Source: Candidatus Sabulitectum sp. | GTDB lineage: Bacteria; Fermentibacterota; Fermentibacteria; Fermentibacterales; JCC-6 | DNA length: 6,081 nt | Direction: 5' to 3' | Assembly: GCA_029934845.1 (NCBI GenBank) | Contig: JAOZLN010000159.1 | Span: 1 to 6,081 of the forward strand | Shown: piece by piece, positions 1 through 5,250 of the stretch | Layout of the letters: the number at the start of each line of letters is the position of its first letter | Position numbering within the stretch: the first letter of the stretch is position 1 | Translations under genes and position numbers: made by a program | The notes under the pieces: generated by a model | What the model was told of the DNA's origin: nothing | The model's database searches: none | The model's input: the letters and a program-made list of their open reading frames with translations, nothing else

Positions 1-249
1 AACGGTACAAGTTTGATCTCGGGGGCCTGGTATGTACCAGCAGAACCATCAGAGCTAACCGTTCCTGTTCTTCTGGAGGATGCAGCTGAGCTTAAGAGAT
101 TTTCCACTAATGCTGCAATGACGGAATTTGAAGTCAGTGGCTCCGAGGACAACCTTATATTTTTCAACACGGAAACCGATTGTTTCAGCGCGGCATACAG
201 AACCTCAACAGGAGCCACTCAGGTGGTTGAGCTTGCTCGCAAGGAGTAG
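1..249 (+). CDS. hpf: C-terminal end of a long-form ribosome hibernation promoting factor (5' partial)
   Basis: The frame is open from base 1 to the TAG at 247-249, giving 82 residues of a protein that begins before the window. The TTG at 13 is not needed as a start. The last 60 or so residues resemble the C-terminal dimerisation domain of long HPF/RaiA-type factors: a KRF segment, a helical stretch, then a strand-turn-strand pattern (LIFFNTET followed by FSAAYRT) matching the family's FxxFxNxETxxxxVVYRR pattern, and a terminal G-x-x-x-VEL. Long HPF proteins pair 70S ribosomes into inactive 100S dimers through this domain. The ribosome-binding N-terminal domain would lie upstream of the window. 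A position just before hprK supports the call, because hpf and hprK are neighbours in many Gram-negative genomes. The identification rests on a short divergent tail, so it is probable rather than certain. Confidence 0.65.
   Translation, partial: NGTSLISGAWYVPAEPSELTVPVLLEDAAELKRFSTNAAMTEFEVSGSEDNLIFFNTETDCFSAAYRTSTGATQVVELARKE
241..246 (+). promoter_or_regulatory. Ribosome binding site of hprK
   Basis: AAGGAG lies in the last two sense codons of the upstream gene, six bases before the GTG at 253. It is a near-ideal Shine-Dalgarno sequence and decides for the GTG start over the in-frame ATG at 298. Its location inside the preceding gene suggests that translation of the two is coupled. Confidence 0.8.
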
Positions 250-252
250 GCC

Positions 253-1251
253 GTGCAGGATCGATATCCGGACCCGGAGATATTCTCTGTAGGTGTTATG
301 TATGAGTATATCGGCAAGAGATTAGCGCTTAAAGACGTAACAGAAACCCGGGGGTACGGCCGTATGGTTGTGTCCCCGGATATAAGCAGACCTGGTCTTT
401 GTCTTTCGGGCTACACTTACAATTTCATGCATGACCGGATACAGATATTCGGCGAGACCGAGATCACTCTTCTCAATCAGTTATCTCACGAGGACAGAGT
501 TATCTCTATAGATAATGTTTACGATTTTCCTGTGTTGTGCAGCATAGTAACCAATGGCCTTTCGCCACCTGCGGAACTGGTTGATGCTGCAGGAAAATCA
601 GAAACTGCCCTTTTTCTTTCCCCCCAGGACACTACTCCGCTTATACACGAGATAACTGATTTTCTCGGAGAGGTTTTTGCGCATCACATTTCTCTTCATG
701 GAACGCTTGTGGATGTTTACGGTGAGGGACTGCTTGTTATGGGAAGAAGTGCCATCGGGAAAAGTGAAGCAGTTCTTGGTCTGGTAGAGAGAGGTCACAG
801 GCTGGTTGCTGATGATCTTGTCCGGGTCAGGAAAGCTGTAAATCGTCTTACTGGCACAGGAGATTCACTGATTGGTTTTCATATGGAGATCCGTGGAATA
901 GGGTTTGTCAGTATCGCTGAACTCTTCGGGGTTGGTGCCACGAAGGAAACACAGTCAGTTGATCTTGTGGTGAGGTTACTTGATGCTGACCTTGTGGATG
1001 AAGCAGACAGATCCGGACTGGAAGAGAAATTTATGACCATAATGGGAGTAGATGTTCCACTTGTGGAAATACCAGTGCTTCCCGGAAGAAATATTACTCT
1101 TCTGCTTGAGGTTGCTGCAATGATGAATATACAGGCAAAAGATACAGGGTGCACATCCGCAGAGCGACTTAACCGAAAGCTTATTGCTCGCATGAGCAGA
1201 AAAAGATTTAAGGATAACTATGACAGAGAAAACAGTAACGGTTCCCAATAA
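253..1251 (+). CDS. hprK: HPr kinase/phosphorylase
   Basis: This is a bifunctional cytoplasmic enzyme that phosphorylates HPr on Ser46 and removes that phosphate by phosphorolysis. The 332 residues are slightly longer than the usual 305-320. An N-terminal regulatory domain (about 1-130, with the RPGLCLSGY segment near 46-54) is followed by the kinase domain. Visible family motifs are HGTLVDVYG (149-157, with the conserved catalytic-region His149), a P-loop GRSAIGKS (164-171), GHRLVADD (181-188, acidic pair), the signature EIRGIG (213-218) and PGRN (277-280) leading into LLEVAAM. The P-loop has Ala167 where Gly is usual, and Leu276 precedes PGRN where a basic residue is common. The GTG start is supported by the AAGGAG just upstream. 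The last ten residues are encoded inside the start of ptsH, giving a 32-base overlap, and appear to be a non-conserved tail. Function is near certain; how its two activities are balanced is not readable. Confidence 0.96.
   Translation: MQDRYPDPEIFSVGVMYEYIGKRLALKDVTETRGYGRMVVSPDISRPGLCLSGYTYNFMHDRIQIFGETEITLLNQLSHEDRVISIDNVYDFPVLCSIVTNGLSPPAELVDAAGKSETALFLSPQDTTPLIHEITDFLGEVFAHHISLHGTLVDVYGEGLLVMGRSAIGKSEAVLGLVERGHRLVADDLVRVRKAVNRLTGTGDSLIGFHMEIRGIGFVSIAELFGVGATKETQSVDLVVRLLDADLVDEADRSGLEEKFMTIMGVDVPLVEIPVLPGRNITLLLEVAAMMNIQAKDTGCTSAERLNRKLIARMSRKRFKDNYDRENSNGSQ
1210..1214 (+). promoter_or_regulatory. Ribosome binding site of ptsH
   Basis: AAGGA lies five bases before the ATG at 1220, wholly within the hprK coding sequence. 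It supports the HPr start that gives a 32-base overlap with hprK. Confidence 0.65.
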
Positions 1252-1492
1252 GCTGGGAATTCATGCCCGTCCCGCAGCATTGATCGTAAGGGCCGCAGTA
1301 GAATTCGATTGCGACATATGGGTGGAAAGCCCTGCCGATAGAGTTAATGCAAAAAGCATAATGGGTGTTATGACTCTTGCTGCTTCCGGAGGGACAGAAA
1401 TAACAGTGTCTGCGAGTGGATCAGAAGAGGATCAGGCGGTGGATGCTTTGGTCGAAGTTATAAAAAGTGGTTTCGGAGAAGAGATGATCTGA
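1220..1492 (+). CDS. ptsH: Phosphocarrier protein HPr
   Basis: A 90-residue protein of normal HPr length. It carries phosphate from enzyme I to the EIIA domains of PTS permeases or regulators. The active-site loop NKLGIHARPAA (10-20) places the phospho-accepting histidine at 15 with Arg17 next to it. The second site, NAKSIMGVM (43-51), places the regulatory serine at 46, followed by Ile47 and Met48. In Firmicutes this Ser46-Ile-Met patch is the target of HprK and contacts regulatory partners. The intact patch, with hprK next door, argues that this HPr is regulated by Ser phosphorylation. The start overlaps hprK by 32 bases and the stop shares one base with the ptsI start. No stand-alone promoter is visible, so expression probably follows the operon. 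The identification is secure. Confidence 0.97.
   Translation: MTEKTVTVPNKLGIHARPAALIVRAAVEFDCDIWVESPADRVNAKSIMGVMTLAASGGTEITVSASGSEEDQAVDALVEVIKSGFGEEMI
1475..1483 (+). promoter_or_regulatory. Purine-rich ribosome binding site of ptsI
   Basis: GGAGAAGAG sits in the last codons of ptsH and ends eight bases before the ptsI ATG at 1492. Together with the TGATG stop-start junction it suggests translational coupling of HPr and enzyme I. Confidence 0.6.
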
Positions 1493-3255
1493 TGTTGTTT
1501 AAAGGTATTCCCGCCTCGCATGGTATTGCTATAGGACCTGCTTTCCTGCTGAAAGTCGAAGAGCTGAAACATGCCAGAAAAACTCTTGATACTGATGCTG
1601 ATGCTGATCGGGAAGTCAAGCGGTTCCAGCAGGCAATCTCGGCAGTCCGTCATGATCTTGAAAACATAGCAGACTCCATGGGAGATGTGGTAGAGGGAAG
1701 ACAAATTCTTGAATTCCTCCTGCTTCTTCTTCAGGATCCAACCATCAAAAAGGAAGTGGAGAGTCTGATCCTTTCCCGCAGAGTTAATGCAGAGTATTCT
1801 GTAAGCACAGTATTACGCGGTGTTATGGAAAAATTCGAAGTCATGGCAGATCCCTACCTCCGCGAAAGAGTGGCAGACGTTAAGGATGTTGGGCGAAGGG
1901 TAATTGAAAAACTAACAGGGACAGAAAAAGAGGCGTTGAGAGATCTTGATCATCCTGTTGTTCTTGTAGCAAAAGATCTTGACCCCTCTGAAACAGCAGG
2001 CCTCGAGCCCGGCCAGGTTCTTGCACTCGTGACTGATATGGGCGGAAGAACATCTCACACTACAATTCTTGCCAGGGCTCTTGGGATTCCGGCAGTTGTG
2101 GGTCTTCAATCTGTTACCTCCGAGATAGACCCCCGCAACATCCTGATAGTGGATGGTACACATGGTCACGTAATAATAAATCCTACAGAGAAGGAACTCG
2201 ATTACTACCGTGATGTAAGGCGCAGATTCCAGGAAGCTGAAAGCGTTCTTCAACGGATGAACCCCGGACCTGCGGTGACAGAAGACGGGGTGAAGTTTGA
2301 GCTTGCTGCCAATATCGAGCTTCCTCATGAGGTTGAGCTGGTAAAAAAACTGGGAGCAGACGGCATTGGGCTTTTTAGAACTGAATTTCTGCGGCTGATC
2401 CAGGAAAATGGAGAAAACGAGGAAGATCATTATGAGATCTACAAAAAGATTGCCGAAGAGCTGCGGCCGAAAAAGGTAATAATCAGAACATACGATATGG
2501 GTGGTGATAAGTTCAGGGCTGGTCTGGATACTGTGAGGGAAGCCAACCCGTTCCTTGGATATCGTGCAGTGCGAATTGGTCTTGACCGACCTGCAGAGTT
2601 TTCAGTTCAGCTTCGTGCTATTTTGAGAGCTTCAGCTTACGGGAATGTACGATTGATGTTTCCCATGGTGACCCATGTCGAGCAGATAAGAAGACTAAGA
2701 GATCTGCTTTTGCTTGTTCAGAATGATCTTGCTTCCAGCGGAATCCCATTTGACAAAAATATGCAGGTTGGAATTATGGTTGAAACCCCTGCGACCGTGA
2801 TTGCTCTGGATCTTATGCTGCCATATGTTGATTTTGTCTCCATAGGCACAAATGATCTTACTCAATATACCCTTGCAGTAGATCGCGGGAACCCCAAAGT
2901 TGCAGATCTTTACGATTCCTTCCATCCGGCAGTCTTAAGGCAGATTGACAGCGTTGTAAGAGTCTGTCATTCCCAAAACAAGTGGGTTGGAATTTGTGGT
3001 TCAATGGCGGGTGACCCACTGGCAGTACCTCTTCTGATAGGCCTTGGCGTTGATGAACTCAGTGTTGCACCTTCGTTGATCCCTGATGTAAAGAATATGA
3101 TTGCAGTTGTTACTACTTATGCTGCACAGGAAATGGCAGAAAAGTCTCTTTCCATGGAAACGGGTCTTCGCATCAGAGCCTTTGTTCACTCTTATGTAAT
3201 TGGGAAATACCCGGAGATTCTGCTTGACGAAAATGACTGGAATACTGGAGGCTGA
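1492..3255 (+). CDS. ptsI: PTS enzyme I (phosphoenolpyruvate-protein phosphotransferase)
   Basis: Enzyme I takes phosphate from phosphoenolpyruvate onto its own histidine and passes it to HPr in the cytoplasm. The 587 residues are a normal full length, with no N-terminal GAF domain, so it is the sugar-PTS form rather than EI-Ntr. An N-terminal segment (FKGIPASHGIAIGPA, 3-17) leads into the HPr-binding helical region (about 25-145). The phosphohistidine domain follows, with GGRTSHTTILAR (184-195, His189). The C-terminal PEP-binding barrel shows GLFRTEFL (293-300, Arg296), IRTYDMGGDK (331-340, Arg332), VETP (430-433, Glu431), GTNDLTQY (452-459, Asn454 and Asp455) and GICGSMAGDP (500-509, Cys502). 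These positions match the catalytic residue numbers I recall for the E. coli enzyme. The start shares one base with the ptsH stop (TGATG). The enzyme appears complete and active; I see no frameshift or lost residue. Confidence 0.98.
   Translation: MLFKGIPASHGIAIGPAFLLKVEELKHARKTLDTDADADREVKRFQQAISAVRHDLENIADSMGDVVEGRQILEFLLLLLQDPTIKKEVESLILSRRVNAEYSVSTVLRGVMEKFEVMADPYLRERVADVKDVGRRVIEKLTGTEKEALRDLDHPVVLVAKDLDPSETAGLEPGQVLALVTDMGGRTSHTTILARALGIPAVVGLQSVTSEIDPRNILIVDGTHGHVIINPTEKELDYYRDVRRRFQEAESVLQRMNPGPAVTEDGVKFELAANIELPHEVELVKKLGADGIGLFRTEFLRLIQENGENEEDHYEIYKKIAEELRPKKVIIRTYDMGGDKFRAGLDTVREANPFLGYRAVRIGLDRPAEFSVQLRAILRASAYGNVRLMFPMVTHVEQIRRLRDLLLLVQNDLASSGIPFDKNMQVGIMVETPATVIALDLMLPYVDFVSIGTNDLTQYTLAVDRGNPKVADLYDSFHPAVLRQIDSVVRVCHSQNKWVGICGSMAGDPLAVPLLIGLGVDELSVAPSLIPDVKNMIAVVTTYAAQEMAEKSLSMETGLRIRAFVHSYVIGKYPEILLDENDWNTGG
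1588..1608 (+). repeat. Short 6-base tandem repeat inside ptsI
   Basis: Three imperfect copies of GATGCT (GATACT, GATGCT, GATGCT) plus a trailing GAT encode the Asp-Ala-rich stretch DTDADAD at residues 33-39 of enzyme I. This is near the start of the HPr-binding helical region, outside any catalytic motif. It could be a small length-variable site that changes the protein by two residues per unit, or simply codon bias in an acidic stretch. Confidence 0.5.
3247..3251 (+). promoter_or_regulatory. Ribosome binding site of the nucleotidyltransferase gene
   Basis: GGAGG falls in the last codons of ptsI, nine bases before the ATG at 3261. It is a strong site at acceptable spacing and shows that the glycan genes follow ptsI with no room for a terminator or an intergenic promoter. 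Confidence 0.75.
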
Positions 3256-3260
3256 CTTAA

Positions 3261-4241
3261 ATGCACTGTATAATTCCCGCAGCAGGCAAAGGCACAAGAA
3301 TGAGACCACTTACATGGTCTACGCCGAAACCTCTTATTCCTGTTGCCGGTGGTCCTATGCTTGCGCATGTAATTGATTCGCTGCTGGATGCTGATGTTGA
3401 TCACATCACACTTATTGTAGGCTATCTCGGTGATGTTATTGTTTCCTGGGCAAGATCGACTTATCCCGACATAAGAATTGATTTTGCTTTACAGGAAGAG
3501 GCAGATGGCCTGGCTTCTGCTGTTCTTCTTGCAGAGCGTTTTGTAGATGAAGGTCCTGCTATGATCGTTCTTGGAGATACTCTGTTCTCTGCCGACCTAT
3601 CGGTCTTGAAAGGCGAAAGAAGAAACATGATCGTAACATCACCGGTGGATGATCCTTCCAGATTCGGCGTTGTAGTTATGGATGGTAATCATGTGGCAGA
3701 GCTGATAGAGAAGCCTTCCGAACCGGTAAGCAATCTTGCGATTGTGGGTGTTTACTATTTTGCCAGTGGTCAAAAATTGATGAAATACTGTCGGGAGCTA
3801 AAAGAGAAAGATATAAAAACCAGAGGGGAGTACCAGCTTACAGATGCCATGCAGCTTATGCTTAAAAATGGTGAGCCTTTTGGAATTCTTGATATTGACG
3901 GCTGGTATGACTGCGGTAAACCCGAAACTCTTTTAGAGACAAACAGAGAGCTGCTTGACAGAAATGGGGGTTCCGGCTCGCCTCAACTTGAAAACTCTGT
4001 GGTTATCGATCCCTGTTTTTTTGGAGAAGGTACTGTGATACGAAATTCTGTAGTCGGTCCCTGGTTTTCAGGAGGGGATAGTGTTTTTATTGAAGATGCC
4101 AGAATTACAAATACCATAGCGGGCACAGGTTCTGACATAAGAAGAATAGTCTTGACAGAATCAGTTACAGGAGAAAGATCCAAGGTACATGGTTCCCTGT
4201 CAAAAACATACATTGGCGACGATTCAGTTGCGGAAATATAA
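3261..4241 (+). CDS. Sugar-1-phosphate nucleotidyltransferase (RmlA-like, with C-terminal beta-helix tail)
   Basis: This cytoplasmic enzyme should couple a sugar 1-phosphate to an NTP, giving an NDP-sugar and pyrophosphate, the donor for glycan synthesis. Of 326 residues, the first 235 or so form the nucleotidyltransferase domain. It has the nucleotide loop AAGKGTRMRPLT (7-18) with PKPLIPV (22-28), the base-recognition segment QEEADGLA (78-85), the metal-site GD (105-106), EKP (150-152), GEYQLTDAM (189-197) and GWYDCGKPETLL (214-225, with a likely second metal ligand at Asp217). Residues 242-326 look like irregular left-handed beta-helix hexapeptides (SVVIDP, GTVIRN, SVVGPW and similar), so this is closer to the long archaeal/bacterial glucose-1-phosphate thymidylyltransferase type than to short RmlA of about 290 residues. 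dTTP and glucose-1-phosphate are the best guess; UTP or another sugar is possible. It lies five bases after ptsI and just before two glycosyltransferases, which fits donor-sugar supply. Confidence 0.88.
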   Translation: MHCIIPAAGKGTRMRPLTWSTPKPLIPVAGGPMLAHVIDSLLDADVDHITLIVGYLGDVIVSWARSTYPDIRIDFALQEEADGLASAVLLAERFVDEGPAMIVLGDTLFSADLSVLKGERRNMIVTSPVDDPSRFGVVVMDGNHVAELIEKPSEPVSNLAIVGVYYFASGQKLMKYCRELKEKDIKTRGEYQLTDAMQLMLKNGEPFGILDIDGWYDCGKPETLLETNRELLDRNGGSGSPQLENSVVIDPCFFGEGTVIRNSVVGPWFSGGDSVFIEDARITNTIAGTGSDIRRIVLTESVTGERSKVHGSLSKTYIGDDSVAEI

Positions 4242-5250
4242 CAAACAAATTGGTCTTTACGCTTCTTCATCGGCAAATCGCGGTGGTACCGGTGTTTACA
4301 CAAAAAGACTGATTGCCGGATTCCAGAAAGCCGGAATTACCGAAGTGGTTGCACTGGGTGCAGGAAATTGCGGGGCTGTTGCGAAGCTGGTTTCGGAGCA
4401 TATATCAATTCCCCGAATGGTAAAAAAAACAGGTTTCGATCTTCTGCATCTTCCTGCATTTGGTGGAAGAGCTGTTTCCGGGGTTCCTTACGCGGTAACA
4501 GTTCATGACATGGCATTCATGGCTCGGCCGGACTGGTTTCCATTGATCAGATCTATTTACTACAGGTTTCACTTCCCATGGGTAGCCCGCAATGCATCAG
4601 TAATTATTGCTGACAGCGATTTTACTGTTTCCGAGATCAGAAAGTATCTTGGTCTTGAAGCGCACAGGGTTTACCTGTCTGCACCGCAGAATACCGTTGA
4701 TGAATCAGTGTTCAGGAGAGCTTTTAATATCAGGGGTGACTACATTCTTTCCACCGGTACAGTTGAGCCTAGAAAAAACATAGACTCGCTGCTGGCTGCC
4801 TGGCCACTGATAAAGAAAACTCACCCTGAACTTACCATGGTAGTTGCTGGAAGGTGGGGGTGGGGAAAAAAAAGAACAAAACTCGCTCTTTCCGGTACTC
4901 CCGGAGTCAGGTGGGTGGGGTCCGTACCTGACAATATGCTTATGAGTGCCTTTTCAGGAGCCAGATTGCTGGTCTACCCATCACTGTACGAAGGATTTGG
5001 CCTTCCTCCCCTGGAGGCAGCGGCGTCTGGTGTTCCGTTTGTTATCGGGCCATCGGAAACGCTATATGAGATATTTGGTTCTGTGTCTGCTGGAATATCA
5101 GGTGAAAGTCCATTGTCAATTTCACAGGCAGTTCTTGATGCCCTGGAAAAACGGGCAGACCCACGATCACTTAGAAAATTCGCTGAACAATTCACCGACG
5201 TGAAAATGGCTGTAGATACATACATGACCTACGGAAAGGCATTTCAATGA
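4189..5250 (+). CDS. GT4-type glycosyltransferase (GT-B fold)
   Basis: A retaining glycosyltransferase that would move a sugar from a nucleotide donor to a growing glycan or lipid-linked acceptor at the cytoplasmic face of the membrane. The N-terminal Rossmann domain starts with GLYASSS and the glycine loop NRGGTGVY (30-37), followed by TVHDMAF (104-110) and IIADSDFT (139-146). The C-terminal domain has STGTVEPRKNID (188-199) and LYEGFGLPPLEA (266-277), which contains the family's E-x7-E motif (Glu268 to Glu276). It resembles mannosyltransferase-like GT4 proteins of O-antigen clusters, but donor and acceptor are unknown. The start is uncertain: the ATG at 4189 gives 353 residues and a 53-base overlap with the previous gene, while the TTG at 4228 gives 340 residues and a 14-base overlap and begins nearer the first conserved strand. 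Neither has a strong ribosome binding site. No transmembrane segment or signal peptide is seen. Confidence 0.9.
   Translation: MVPCQKHTLATIQLRKYNKQIGLYASSSANRGGTGVYTKRLIAGFQKAGITEVVALGAGNCGAVAKLVSEHISIPRMVKKTGFDLLHLPAFGGRAVSGVPYAVTVHDMAFMARPDWFPLIRSIYYRFHFPWVARNASVIIADSDFTVSEIRKYLGLEAHRVYLSAPQNTVDESVFRRAFNIRGDYILSTGTVEPRKNIDSLLAAWPLIKKTHPELTMVVAGRWGWGKKRTKLALSGTPGVRWVGSVPDNMLMSAFSGARLLVYPSLYEGFGLPPLEAAASGVPFVIGPSETLYEIFGSVSAGISGESPLSISQAVLDALEKRADPRSLRKFAEQFTDVKMAVDTYMTYGKAFQ
5235..5239 (+). promoter_or_regulatory. Ribosome binding site of the second glycosyltransferase gene
   Basis: AAAGG lies seven bases before the ATG at 5247, inside the end of the preceding gene. With the ATGA junction it supports this start and coupled translation. 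Confidence 0.5.

Noticed and set aside
879..1193. Minus-strand open frame of 104 codons in hprK
   Set aside because: It is Ser/Thr/Ile-rich and antisense to the conserved HprK kinase domain, with no motif or convincing ribosome binding site; a shadow frame.
1912..2430. 172-codon open frame on the minus strand inside ptsI
   Set aside because: It is entirely antisense to a well-conserved enzyme I, its translation is Cys/Ser/Phe-rich with no recognisable motif, and it is best explained as a shadow of ptsI.
4016..4022. T7 run as a possible intrinsic terminator
   Set aside because: It encodes Phe-Phe within the nucleotidyltransferase and no GC-rich hairpin precedes it.
4152..4180. Perfect TTGACA at 4152-4157 as a possible -35 box for the glycosyltransferases
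   Set aside because: At 16-18 base spacing the -10 position matches TATAAT poorly (AAAGAT or similar), and the sequence is explained as Leu-Thr codons of the nucleotidyltransferase.
4422..4873. Two A8 tracts (4422-4429 and 4866-4873) with A-AAA-AAA in slippery register in the first glycosyltransferase
   Set aside because: Both encode Lys-Lys, and the zero frame carries all GT4 motifs before and after. After the first tract the -1 frame hits a stop at 4506, so a shift would only make a truncated product. No stimulatory structure was evident.
4946..5203. 85-codon plus-strand frame inside the first glycosyltransferase
   Set aside because: It overlaps the conserved E-x7-E region in another frame, and its translation is His/Arg/Leu-rich without family features.
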